Below, one piece after another: positions 46,823-58,520 of a stretch of DNA of 64,000 nucleotides; within the stretch, counting starts at the first letter, position 1, and each line of letters begins with the position of its first letter. The stretch comes from Catenaria anguillulae PL171 (lineage: Eukaryota; Blastocladiomycota; Blastocladiomycetes; Blastocladiales; Catenariaceae), in the NCBI GenBank assembly GCA_002102555.1, contig MCFL01000094.1, positions 26,013-90,012 of the forward strand, read 5' to 3'. The position numbers and the translations under genes were made by a program. Under the pieces are notes generated by a model. That model had not been told where the DNA came from. It searched no databases and saw nothing but the letters and a program-made list of their open reading frames with translations.

Positions 46823-49459
46823 TCACGACCCCGACCCCCACTTGAGAATGACGGGCTCGACCATCTCGTCCCAGGCCACCTCAAGCGGTTCTGCGGCCGC
46901 CTGCTCGCCGCTCTGCACCGACTCGTCCCCATCATCGCCCAGCATAAACTTTGCCAACCCCGTCGGTCGCTTCCTCTTCTTGTTGACGGACCACACTGAC
47001 CCTTGCTCGTCGTCATCCTCGCCCCACTGATCCACATCCATTATATCGTCATCGTCCAACACAACCTCTGGTCCCCACCCACTTGCAACCACACTTTGGC
47101 ATGCCCCAGTGCCATTGCCAAGCGCAAGCTTTGACTTTGGTGGATCCGTAGCAATGGGTACAACCTTGACCGACGCGCCCTGCTCGGCACTGACCACCTC
47201 GTACTCGACATAATCCGACACCTCGGGCGTACACTGCGCGCTGAGCTGCATGCGCTTGAACGCAATGCGCGACCCGGCGGGCATACCAACCCGCGTGGTG
47301 GGCGTCAGCTTGGCACACGTCGAGTATTCAACGGCCGTGTCCGCCTCGGCCAATGTCGTTGCAGACCCTCCCGCATCACACTGGCCCTCCTCCTTGTCGT
47401 CCCCGTACTTTGCTCGCCCCCCGCGCCCGCGTTTGCCCCGGCGCGTCTTCTTGGTGTGTTCCTGCTCGGCGTCGCCATGACGGAAGTTTGTGCCATTCGT
47501 CAGCGAGGGATCTGCGCACTTGGTCGCCGATCCGTTGGCGATGGCCGCATTGTGTGCCTTGGCCAGCTGCACGCGCTCCATTGACGGGGTGACGCGTTTG
47601 GCGGGAAAATGAGCCAGGTCGACGGCCGTGGCCCAAATGCGGCCCGGGCGCGTGATGGCCGTCGGGGCCGATGGTTGTGCGGACGATGCAGTGTGTTTTT
47701 GCGGCGATGCTGGTGCGGGCTTGGTGGGCGATGGTGAACGGGCAGAAGCAACAGCGGCGGCCGAGGATTTGAGGTTGGTGGCGGTAGCGATTGGGGCAGA
47801 GTCGGGGCCGCTGTCCGAGTCGCTGCTACCTGAGCTGCTGGCTTGGGTTTCTTTGGATTGGGCGTCGTCATCGTCGCTGCTGTTGCCCGACAAGTCGCTG
47901 CTGCTGCCCGACAAGTCGCTGCTGCTGCCCGGCAAGTCGCTGCTGCTGCCCGACAAGTCGCTGCTGCTGCCCGGCAAGTCGCTGCTGCTGCCCGACAAGT
48001 CGCTGTTTGCCTCGGATGCTTGGTCGGACGAGGACGAGGACGGGGACGATTCGTCAGAGTCGGAGCTCGAGTCAGAATCCGAGGTGGTATCGGACCCAGA
48101 GTTTCCTATAAATACAAATGCAGCAATAAATGAGTCGGAAATGACATTCGAGTGGAATCAAAAAGGAAAAGCTTACGAACCACGACATGTCACGGACACA
48201 TTGATCCTCGCCAACAAGTTATCAAAGGCTTGCGACACGCCATCGTCGCTGCTGTCATCGCCATGATCCGCCATACCAGCGGGCCCCTGACCCATGGGTC
48301 CAAACAAGCCCATCATGGTGGATGGCGACGAAATGGGTCGCTTGGGCTTGGGCTGGGCGGCACGCGCTTGCGATTGAAGGTACGCCTGCAGTTCAAGATC
48401 GTCGTCGCCCGAATCGTCATCGTCGTCGGCGTCGTCCTCGCTGTGGTCTGAATCGGAATCGACAAATGTGCCCACAAGCCCGTTGCCCGTTGGCGTCACG
48501 TCGCCATCGCCGTCCTCGTCGTCGTCAAACGGGTCCACGTCGCCGCCCTCAAACGGATCCGCATCTGCTTCATCTTCAAAAGGATCCAGGCGCGCAGCCT
48601 CCTCCTCCTCGACATGGTCCACCTCTGAGTCAGATTCGTCATCATAGTCCTCCTGGTCGTCCACACTGATGGCCTCGTAATCCGAATCCATGGACGACTC
48701 TGACGACGAGTCGCTTTCAATGACCTGGAGCTTACTGGCTGCCTTGGCGGCACTCTGTCTCCGTTTCCGCCCCATTGACTGATCTTCCTTGTCACTCTGC
48801 ACTTGGCGCATTGGTTCCTGCGTAGGCAAAACCGATTCAATCAAGCCAGCAATCCTGCGTGTGACGGTTTCGGCAATCTGATGCACCAACAAGGGGTCTG
48901 CCTCTGGCGGGACCGCCGCGGCCTGACTTGGCTGGCTGGCTGATCCAGGGGCAAGCGACGGCAAGGGATCCACGGCATTGCGCCTGCGCTTGAGCGAAGG
49001 GCCACGCGGTCGGGCGGGCACGTTCGATTTGGAATCCGAGTCTGAGGACGATTCGGAAACCGAGTAACTGGACCGCTTGCGCTTCTTTCCAGGCAACGGC
49101 TGCGTGCTGGAGCTGGCGAGCTCGTCCGCGGTGGGCAACGGCAGCCTGCGTCCGGGCGGTCGCGGGACGTATCGGACCGTGACCTGGTCTCCGGGCTGGA
49201 GGAGGTCAGCGACCAGGTCGGTCGCGGGCAAGAGAAAGTCGTTGGAGAGGTACAGGCGCGGGACTGGGTGTGCTGGGTGCAGGGCCAGAGAGAAGCGGGA
49301 GGCGATCAGGGTGGCGAGATGGTGGATGGTGGACGGGGCGGCGCTGGCGGCGGCTGGGAGGGCGAGGACGACGCGAGAGGGCGGGTCGGGCCCGGAAGCG
49401 GCGGGTGCTCCCGAGTCGGAGGCGCTCGTGTCCGGAACGAGGGTGAGAAAGAGCCGCAT
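46823..49459 (-). CDS. COIL: Coilin-like Cajal body protein
   Basis: Two exons on the minus strand: 49459-48181 and 48105-46823, across a 75-nt intron (GTTCGT..TATAG), giving 853 residues. Residues 1-105 fit the coilin N-terminal self-association fold: MRLFLTLVPD at the start, then PRLYLSNDFLLPATDLVADL and GDQVTVRYVP, the usual LYLxDxxLLP..D pattern. A long, disordered Ser/Asp/Glu- and basic-rich middle includes a heptapeptide repeat. Near 697-740 the atypical Tudor domain appears: GSRIAFKRMQLSAQ and TPEVSDYVEYEVV, the IAFK..PEVSDY signature of plant and animal coilins. The domain continues to about residue 845. Coilin scaffolds Cajal bodies for snRNP maturation. It is rarely reported in fungi. 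The canonical RG box was not seen. Confidence 0.78.
47880..48005 (-). repeat. 21-bp tandem repeat in coilin coding sequence
   Basis: Six near-identical 21-bp units encode alternating GSSSDLP and GSSSDLS heptapeptides in the disordered middle of coilin. Units differ by one transition that switches Pro and Ser, and the two forms partly alternate. The Ser-Asp clusters resemble casein kinase 2 sites. Confidence 0.85.
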
Positions 49460-49805
49460 GTTAAATAATGTTGTGCTTGGTGATGGTGATGATGAGTGAT
49501 GCGATCAATTGGGAGAAAACTGATACGGCAAAAGAAAAGAAAAGGGCAAATATTAATGCAGCAGGTGGCGAGTGTCGTCGTCGTCGTCTTCCCAGTCTGC
49601 TGTACATGGCCAGCAGCCAGCAGCTATTAGTATGTGTATGTTTGTATTCATACATACCCTTACAAGAGAGTTTGCCATCCGTCGATCTGTCATTGAATGT
49701 GATGGTGTCGACTCTGATCGAGATCGGCGACACATTTCATTGAAATTGTTATGTATGCACTGCTTAACCGAGCCTCTCCCGCTCGCTCATTCTCCTCTCA
49801 TTAGC
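49460..49805. other. Coilin upstream region
   Basis: About 350 bases with no supported gene. It should hold the coilin promoter and borders the gag-like remnant. Confidence 0.45.
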
Positions 49806-51026
49806 TAGCAGCAATCGCCCCACTTCCCACATCACTTCCTCCCCTGGGACGACGACCTGGTTGGCTATGCCAAGATCCGTGGCCTGGAACACACCTTGGA
49901 TGAGGCCACGACGAACGACGCCGACGGCAACCCCGAAGCAACCCGCCGCCGCGAGCAAGTCGACGCGGCCATGCGCGTCATCATTGACGCGCATCTCGAC
50001 GATGGCTTGCGTGAAGTGTACCATGACGTTCACAACCCGGCAAAGGTCCGGTCGGCAATCAAGGACAAGTTTGCCCTGGCGGTCAAGGCCATGACGGCCC
50101 AAGTGCAGCAAGAATTTCGCGCGTTTGGCGTGGATCGTTGCGGTTCGCTGGACGAATACGAAACGAAGATCGCCGCCCTGCCAGTGACCAAGGAGTTGAC
50201 GCAGTGCGGCTTCAAGGGCGACGTGACCGAAACCGAGCTCACCTCGAAGACCGTGGAGACGCTTGGCGACGCGAGCCTGAGGACGACGCTGCGGTCGAAG
50301 GGCCTCACGTCGTTCAACCAACTCATGCTCGAACTGCGCGAGCAGGAGGCCACGGACAAGGTGGCGCACGAGCGCGCCCGCACGATCAGCAAGACGACGG
50401 CTGCCGAGGTGCACGCGACCACGGCCAAGACTGGCGCCAGCCGCGCCCATCCGTACACCGGCGACCAGCGGGGCCAAAGGAGGAACCCCAAGGCGGGTAG
50501 GCGCGCGCCCAAGGACATGTCCAGGGTGAAGAGCTTCGCGTGTGGCCTCCAGGAGACGGGGTTGTGTACCTCACCAACGGCGGAAAAGCTCTTGCGATTG
50601 GACGGTTGTGCCACATGGTTCAGTTCTCACATCAGGGAAAGGACCAGAACTGGGTTGTCGTTCAGCGTATGGAAGTCATGCATCAAGAAATGGCAGCCAG
50701 TACGCGGGCACATTGGCAGGGACTGCGCGGCGTCGGCCGCGGCAAAGGCCGCATACCAGCAGAGCCGGGCTAACGAGGCCGGCAGCGCTAGACGGGCGCA
50801 AGCCAACAACATCGAGGTGGCGTTGGGTGCACAAGGCATCATGACGTTTGGTGAGGTGAATTGCGTGGACGTGACTGGTCCCTTCACCCTGCCGACCAAG
50901 GACAAGCCGGCCGTGTTTGGTGGTGAGGCGTACGCGGGCGAAGGCTCGAGTGTGAACGACGACCCGATGGAGGTCGATGACGAGGGGTCCGTTGTGGCGG
51001 GCAGTGGCCAGGAGGAGTCTGTTTGA
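49806..51026 (+). mobile_element. Gag-like retroelement remnant (copia/UBN2 type)
   Basis: One frame is open from about 49806 to 51026. The first ATG is 49896, but homologous-looking sequence (WDDDLVGYAKIRGLEHTLDE) precedes it. The central part has the helical copia-gag pattern: FRAFGVDRCGSLDEYETKIAAL, then a Leu-rich segment, then SFNQLMLELREQE. A later GHIGRDC resembles the second half of a CCHC zinc knuckle, but the two leading cysteines are not in register. The C-terminus is acidic. No protease, integrase or reverse transcriptase follows, since EMC8 starts 200 bp later. It is therefore a solitary gag remnant, or a host gene derived from one. The long open frame without stops leaves the second option open. 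Confidence 0.55.
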
Positions 51027-51230
51027 CGACTGCCTCCTGGATTGTGGGACGACGCATTGTGTTTTGAGGAGCAAAAGGTTGCATCGATTGCTGCTTTCAT
51101 AAATGAATCATCTCCTTTCACACCAAATCACAACAACAGAATAAATATTCCAAATCATGCACACATGTCCATACATTCATCAATAACACTCTCCGCATCA
51201 TTACTCCTGAAATCGGCACACTCAAACACC

Positions 51231-52016
51231 ATGACGGACCGCTCCCGTTCCCGCTCGCCCTCGCCCCCTGCCACCGCCACCGGCCCACGGATCTCGCCGC
51301 ACGCCTACTTTGCTGCCCTGCTCCACGCCTTCAAGCATGTCGACAAGCCCATCCTGGGCCTGCTGCTCGCCCCCGCCAGCAACCCAACGCTCGTCTCGCG
51401 CACCATCCCGCTCACCCACTCGCCGCTTGCGCGTGCAGCCTCCACACTCGATCTCGCCTCGGCCATGCTGCCGCATGCACTCAATGAGGCTGGTTTGGTG
51501 GTTGCGGGCGTGTACGTGTCGCCACTGGCGGGAACAACGCCAAAGGGTAAGGAGGTGCCGCTCGATGCCAGTGTGTTGGCGGTTGCTGCACAGGTCCTTG
51601 AGCAACTTGGCGCGCGCAATGGCTTTGTTGCTTTGGTAAATCATGGACATGCTTTTTTTGTTTGCTTCTGTGATTGTGGCAAAAGTCTCACTCGACGCCA
51701 TCTTTCAACATACAGCTCGATACAGCAAAGATCGTCGACCATTCAGTCATGGCGCTGTCTTCCGCCACATCGGGCATCCGGTTCGTTGCCTTTTCTGCAC
51801 AACAACTCTCGCCAACACACTTCTGACTTAAGTTGTGGATGACCTTCTTTCAGGCTAACATTCCACGCGCCACCATCCACCCTCAAGCGACTCGTTGACG
51901 TGCTCCCCGTGGCCGAAGACTTTTTCGATTTGGATGACCATTTTGAAGACATTTCGCGCGATTGGATTGCCAATCCATTGGTGTGGCGACTTTTGGACAA
52001 CGTCTTGCAAGAGTAG
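51231..52016 (+). CDS. EMC8: ER membrane protein complex subunit 8/9
   Basis: Three exons: 51231-51635, 51716-51780, 51854-52016 (introns 80 and 73 nt), giving 210 residues, the family's length. EMC inserts tail-anchored and multipass proteins into the ER; EMC8/9 is its cytosolic MPN-like subunit and lacks the JAMM metal site. The family signature ISPHAYFAALLHAFKH follows an Arg/Ser-rich start. Next come ILGLLLA, HALNEAGLVVAGVYVSPL, the second exon with IVDHSVMALSS and the closing block DFFDLDDHFEDISRDWIANP. ATG 51231 has context ACACCATG and was preferred to in-frame upstream ATGs without homology. It converges on XRN1, 217 bp away. Confidence 0.9.
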
Positions 52017-52232
52017 CGGAAAACGGGCAGGCCATTGGGTCGTGCGGTGCGGACATCAAAATACATTCCAGCCATTTTGCAAGCAAATATGCTAAGAGTT
52101 TGAGATCGTTGAATATCATGATGATACTAACTGACAGGTGGAGAGTACGAAAAAAAACAACAATACAACAGAGAAAAAAATCAGCCAAAACAAAAGAACA
52201 ATCATTACCCTAATCAATCCTCATCCCTCTCT

Positions 52233-55200
52233 TTACTCTCCACCCTGCTGCTGCTCCCCACCGGCACCATTCGCCTTGCCCTTCTTGCCACCTTTCTTTG
52301 CATGCGGCCGTGCCTGCAAACTGCCCGACTGCATCAAAAATTGCTTGTTGCGGTGGCGCTTCTTCTTTCCTGGCGAATCCGTCGCCTCCTTGGCGTCTGC
52401 AGCACCATTGGCCGCATCATCCACATCTGTTGCTGCAGCAGCAGCATCACTGGTCGAAACAACAACCGCCGCGGCAGTCGCCGGTGCAGGCGACACGACC
52501 GTCGCGGCGGGCGCGGCCGCTACGGGCAAGGGCACGGGCACGGGCACAGTCACAGGCAGAGGCAAGGGCACCTGGCCGGGCACCGCATACGGCGTGTACA
52601 TGGGCATACCGGAAATGCCCGCGGGCCCAGACCCGGGCGGCGGAAGCATCATGCCCATCAGGTGCGGGTTGTAGGCCGTGGGCGGCATTCCACCGTGCAT
52701 TTGCATTTGTAGCTGCAACATGGTCATGGTTGGATTCGGCTGCATGCCGTAGGCCGCCAGGAGGTGTGCTGGCGGCGCATACGGATATTGCACGTGTCCG
52801 GCGGGGACAGCTGCTCCAGACGCATGGACTGGGGTAGGTGCGCCCGAGACAACAGGTGGCGGGGGTGGTGGGAACATGGCGGCAATGGGCCCGGGCAACA
52901 GGATCGGCGGTCCAGCCGATGTGGTTGGTGACGCGAGTTTGGGCGACTTCGGGCCCGTGGCGGCCGCCGAAGGAGCGCTTGTGGCCGTGGGCGACTTTGG
53001 CATCGAGGGCGAGGTCGGGGACAAGCCCGACGGGGTGAACGGCTTGGCGTTGAGGTTGAGCAATTGCTTGAGCGACGACGTGAGCATGGCCGCACTGGTC
53101 GACGTTGGCGAAGTAGGCGCTGGCGTGGTGGTAGCACCCGCCGCAGGCGGTGCGTGCTGTTGCTGCTTGAGCATGGCCAGCAGCTGTGCGCCATCAATCA
53201 CGGGCTGCTTTGCGGCAGCACCGCCATGTGTAAATGCCGAGGTCGGTTTCGACGCCGTTGGCGTCTTTGATTGCGTCCGTGGTGACGATGTAGCCCGCTT
53301 TTCGAGCTTTTGCGGTTTCGCTGGCGACGACTGGGGGCGAATGTGGTATACTTGGCCGAGCGAGTTGGACTCTGCAGCCGCGGGGCCATTGGCCGTCGCG
53401 AGGCGCGTAGGCGACACGGTGGTGCGGCGGGGAGGGCGCCACGCGGGTTCTGCGGGCGCAGCTGCTGGGCGAGGCTGTTGCTGTGGTTGTTGATACTGCT
53501 GCTGCTGTTGCTGGGGCAAGAGTTGCTGAAGCTTGGCTGGGGACGGGATCGTCGTCTTCATCCACTTGAGCTTGCCCTGCGGCTGGCTTAGGTTGAGCAG
53601 CTCATTCTTGCGCACAACCAGGCCTCGCAAATCGTTGCATCTACTCACAAAAACGACCGTGCAAGCACAAAGTCAGTTTCACAAAACAGAGGAATGGAGC
53701 AACTGTCCACACACACAAAAAAAAAGAACGTACCGGCCATGCAGATTGGACCCGCCCATGAACGTATCGTCAAACAGAATCTCAACATACTCGCCCTCGA
53801 CACCAACCACATACCCATGTGCACCCAAAGGAGCCTTGCCTCGATCCGACACACAAAGGACTCGGTCACCGATCGCAAACTTGTGGTCGATCAAAATGAG
53901 CGGGGCAAACTCGGACTTCATAACAAACTCGGCTGGCACATCCTTCAGGTAATGCATGTTGGGCGGACCCGGTGGCGGACGACAGCGCAGTTTATCCTCG
54001 AGCGTCTTGATCTGATCCGCGTCCATGGCGTCTGCAGTGAGCGGCACCTGGCTAAACTCGGCCACGGGCGACGCGCGAATCCAGTCGCGGATGGTTTGCA
54101 ACTTGTCCTTGGCGACGGCCTCAGGGAAGAAATCAACGTCGCGGTACATGGACGAATTGGAACCGGATTCCGGATTCGAATTGAGGCGGTTGACAAAGTC
54201 CGGGAAGGCATCGCAAAACGACTGGATCAACGTGACGGCCTTGCGCGAGTACTCCCACCCGTTCTCCATGGACTTGCGCGTGTACCCGAGAATCTTGTAC
54301 CCTTTGCCCTCAAACTTCATCTGCAATCCCAAATTCCACCTGGGTTCGCGGTCGCGCGAAGGAACCGTCGTCATGACCACGTGCAGGGACGACGTCAAGC
54401 GACTCAAGGCAAATGGCGACAGCTTGACACGATGCGCCACCTTGTTGGCTGGCAAGTAATCGTCCTTGTTGCCCTTGTGGATCCGGTGGCCCAGTGTCAT
54501 GTAGTCCTCGACTTGATCCTCGGGCACACCATCCAACATCAACCGCGTCTCAATCACGCGCAGCTCCAAATTACCCTCCTTGCTCACGCCGGCAACCATA
54601 GCAGGCGACCCATACCAAGCCTTGCCCAAGTAAAACACGCGCGTGTTGGGCGGAAACTCGACGGCCAGCGGCAAGGCCTTCTTTTCAACAAAGCGCGGGT
54701 CCACGTACCCAACATCCTTGCTTTCGACCACGAGCTGCCACGGGTACCAAATGACCTCATCCTCATACAAGCGTTGCGTGCGCCCGTCGAGCGTGCGCTC
54801 CATGCCCTTGATGACACGCACCCCAACCATGAGCGACACGTCGTCCATGACCACACCAAACCGGCGCGACCGCCATTGAACGAGGTTGCGCCCACGGGCA
54901 GCCCACACGAGCTGGTCATTGTCGGAGCTGGCCCAGGACTTTGCCGACTTGGGGGCGCCCTTTTCGTACACTTCTTCCCAATCCGCCACTTTCTCGACGA
55001 GGCCCTCGACTAAGAATGGCCAGTCGACGAAAATGGGCTTGCCGAGCACTCGCTTGGCGACATCCTTTGCCCTGGGCTGATCCTTGGTTACGGTAATCAC
55101 GACCGTCTCGTTGCGACTCTCCATCTGGAACACCTTGACTCCATGAACACCAATCGTGGCCACGTGCGGCACCAAATGCAAAGACGGGAACCCACACATG

Positions 55201-57798
55201 GGCTTGACGCCGTCACACAACCCGCGCTTGTACCCAGAGGCCGGGACCTCGGGCAGCGTAAACACCTCGTCCTTGCACCGCGCGCCAACGAGCGGTGGAA
55301 ACTTGCCCGGCATGGAGCTTGCATACGTGAGGTCCTTTGGCGCATTGGGATCAAACGTGTACACGTGCGCATTGCCAAACGAGTTGCGCATTCTTTCCTC
55401 GGCAGAAAGTCGGGCCTCCTTCGTCTGAATGGCCTTGAGCAGCCGGTCTTGGTCAATGAACGGGATCTTGACAACGGCCTCCCAATCGGCCTTTTTTCCG
55501 TTCAAGTCTTGCTCGAATTCCGTCGGGTAAAAGTCAATGATGGGCGAGTTTGGGTCCGTCATGAGCTCTTGCAGCGGATCGGGTAAGTGCGAGCGTGAAA
55601 AGGCGGGCAAGACACCCATGAGCTGCTCAAAGGGGCGGAAGGGCTTGCCGAAATCGAAGTCCACCGACACGCGGGACAAGTCGACTTGAACAAGATCAGA
55701 AATGTGCGGAGAATAGTGGTAGGGGTAGAACCAGCCCCAGCTCGCCACGCCGTTGTAGTAGTACAAGAGCACCCACTGCAGACCGCGCAAGTACTCGCCG
55801 AGCAACGCTTGCAGGGCATCGGGCCCACCCTGGTCGACGTTCTTGGGATCGAATTCGAGCTTGTTCGTGTAATAGTACCGCTTCCAGTTGGCGTATTCGA
55901 TGGCGTAATCCGTGGCCGCATCCGCCACGCCGCCGTCGGCCGCCTTCAAGTCCCATGCGTCGGGCTGGTCGGGCACCACTTCATACTTGCGGAACTTTTT
56001 CAAGTGCCGCTCACGCGGCTCGTCTACCTCGTCGTCACTCAGGTCCTCCTCCTCGTGCCGAGCAACAATGAACGTCTCGGGTTCGCCATCGCCGGCCTCG
56101 TCACTTCGGGCGCCGTGGCCGTTTCCATTGGCGGGCGTTTCCGACTTGACGAGCATGAAGTTCATCTTGAAACACATTTGCTCGAGGAACGCGCGATTAA
56201 TGGGATTGGTCACGGTGACCTCCTTGGTCAAGAGCTTGCCCTGGACCACTTCCTTGATGGCCTCGACAATGGCCTTTTGCGACTCGGTCATCATCTTGAG
56301 CTTGCCCGTGGCCGCCAACGTGGCGTCCTGGACCGTCGCCACGGTCGCGACTTGCCCACCGCCATTACCCTTCTTGGTTGCACCTGCCTTCTTGTTATGC
56401 TTGCCCTTTGGTCCCTTGCGCCCGCCGCCACCGCCGCGCTTCTTGCCGCCCCCGAAACCCTTTTCCTCCATCTCGACCAAATTGCCCTCCTCATCGTACC
56501 CAAAGTACTGCTCAAAGGCATCCCGCTCGACATCCGTCATCTCCTCGAGCACGCGAATCAGCGTTGGGAAATGAATCTGGCCGTGCTCGTGCATGTAACA
56601 CTCTGCGTCGCGCATGACGCGCTTGTACACGTCGAACATGAGCGAGAGGGCGCCTTCGTTGATATGCAAGTTGGGCAAGTGCGGGATGAAATCGTTGCCG
56701 ACAAACAGGGACAGCAGGATAAAGTCGTCAATCAAGCGCTCGGTGCTGTACTCGACCCGCATGGCGTTGGCCACCTTGAGCTCGGCAAACTCGTGCGTCA
56801 GGTACTCGCGAAAGATGGATAGGTGCATGAGGTAGAAGTTTTGCTGCTCGAGACCCGCGGCTTGCTGGGCCTTGACATTTTTTTTCCCGAAAACAACCTC
56901 CTCGCGCAACAGCGAAAAGTGCGGCTCGTGCGTCACGAGACCGAGCATGATCAAGTCCGCGTCGAGGCCGTACAAGCAATGGCGCGTGTTTGGGTCGAAA
57001 TCGGGCTGTGCCTTTGCGTGGCGAATATACTCCATGATCTTGTGCTCGCCCTCGCCAGGTACCTCGTGCCCCGACAAGATGACGCGCACGCATTGCCATT
57101 GCGGATCCTCGGTCATCTTTTTCCGCACAAAGTACTGCAAGTGCTGCGACAAGCGCTTCATGAAGGGTGTGCCGGGCGTGATGCAATTGGAGTCGAAACG
57201 CTTCTTTGCGAGAGCCTTGACTTCGTCATCTTCGTCGTCCGACGTGGCCGACGACGCGTCGGTCGGGTTGTCGCCGCCGTCCGTTTCGCCCTCGGCTAGC
57301 ATCTTTTGCTGCAGCATTTGCGCCTCGAGCGCCGTGCGGAACCGGCGCGACCGTTGCTGGTTCATCTTTGCGCGCGGAGCAACGCCGTCGATGGCCATGT
57401 AAAAGAGTTTCTTGGGCTTGATTTTGTGAAACAGGTGGTCAATGTAGTTGAAGATGGCGAGGAACATTTGTTCTTCGGTAAGGCGCAGTGTTGGGTCATT
57501 GCCGTGCGAGCAGTTGTGGACGATGCCGTTCATGTCGAGGTACAAGTTGTCTGAGGGCATGGATTCGAATGAGCATCAGATCACGCGTGTGATCGAGTGT
57601 GCCAGCTGAGCAGTAAGAACGAACCAAACTCGGGAATGCGGCTTTCCGTAATGAGCTCAGAGCACATTGGATAGCGCTCGCTGGGTAACGCCAAAAACGA
57701 GAAATGTGAGAAACATCACCAATTTCCCGTACGGGTAGTTGGACAAGCGATCAACCAAATGCGTACCTGATCCATCGAAAGAATTTAGGGATACCCAT
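52233..57798 (-). CDS. XRN1: 5'-3' exoribonuclease 1
   Basis: Four exons on the minus strand: 57798-57767 (32 nt), 57680-57625 (56 nt), 57550-53734, 53640-52233, giving 1,770 residues (introns 86, 74 and 93 nt). It degrades decapped mRNA in the cytoplasm. The tiny first exons encode MGIPKFFRWIS and ERYPMCSELITESRIPEF, the invariant family start. Active-site blocks follow: DNLYLDMNGIVHNCSHG, AIDGVAPRAKMNQQRSRRFR, HEVPGEGEHKIMEYIR, YGLDADLIMLGL and VGNDFIPHLP. D1-D4/SH3-like regions occupy about 730-1300, and exon 4 completes GRCNDLRGLVVRKNELLNLS. The final 450 residues are Gln/Pro/Ala-rich and disordered, with a polyglutamine run. This is Xrn1 rather than Rat1, given the long C-terminus. Confidence 0.96.
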
Positions 57799-58520
57799 GG
57801 TGGCAGATCAAGTCTCGTCGAAAAAAAAGAGGTGCAAGAAAAGTGCGAATGGAGACAAGCAAGCCTGTTGTTGATCGGTACCAAAGGCTGAAAATCGCGG
57901 GATTTTGTGCGAGGATATGGGAGGGCTGAAATAAGGCAATTGATCTCGTTTCAAGTGCTGGTGACTGCAGTTTGCAATTGTGGTGTGACTGTCCGGAACC
58001 CAAATGGTAAAACAGCGAGCGACGCGAGAGAAACCTTGTCACGGCGCGATCGATCCACTTGGCGATTGAGCGAAAGAGCAGCTCGAAACGACACTGTGCG
58101 ATAGGCGAATGCACTGTTGGAAGATGGACTGCGCAGATTGCAGCAATGCCGGGGCGTGCGGTGACTGTGCGACGACTAACGGAGATGGCGGCTCAAAAAC
58201 GAGGAAATGTGTCCGTTTTGGTGGGCGGGAGGCGTAGCACTTGATGCTGGAAAGGCGGCTGCGATGGTTGGCAGCAGGCCAGATAGAATCAAAGCGAATA
58301 CGTTGCGATGCCAAGTGTTGTGTTGCGCAGTGTCTTGTCGTTGAGACAAGTCCAGGCTTCTTTATTTTCTGGACTCGAGTTCTTTTCACCAAATTTTGAT
58401 TTTGCGAATCGAGTCAGTGCCAGTCAGATCGGCGTTTCCTCTCATCATCGACCCGGGACACCCACCCACACTAGTTGCCCACAGTTGTTGCACGCTTGAG
58501 TCGGCAACACTCCTGATCTG
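57799..58520. other. XRN1 / ABZ2-like divergent promoter region
   Basis: 722 bases between divergent genes. No gene is supported; short open frames on both strands lack motifs. Confidence 0.5.

Noticed and set aside
49764-50477. 237-codon minus-strand frame
   Set aside because: Antisense to the gag-like frame, which has the recognisable helical gag pattern.
53465-53520. CTG/CAA-rich repeat as a possible mobile or CRISPR-like repeat
   Set aside because: It encodes the polyglutamine run of the XRN1 tail. No spacers or repeat units of CRISPR type exist, and none is expected in a eukaryote.
53694-55013. 439-codon plus-strand open frame
   Set aside because: Antisense shadow of XRN1, with His/Arg/Val-rich composition and no domain.
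55686-56822. 378-codon plus-strand open frame
   Set aside because: Also antisense to the XRN1 catalytic domain; Leu/Val-rich without motifs.
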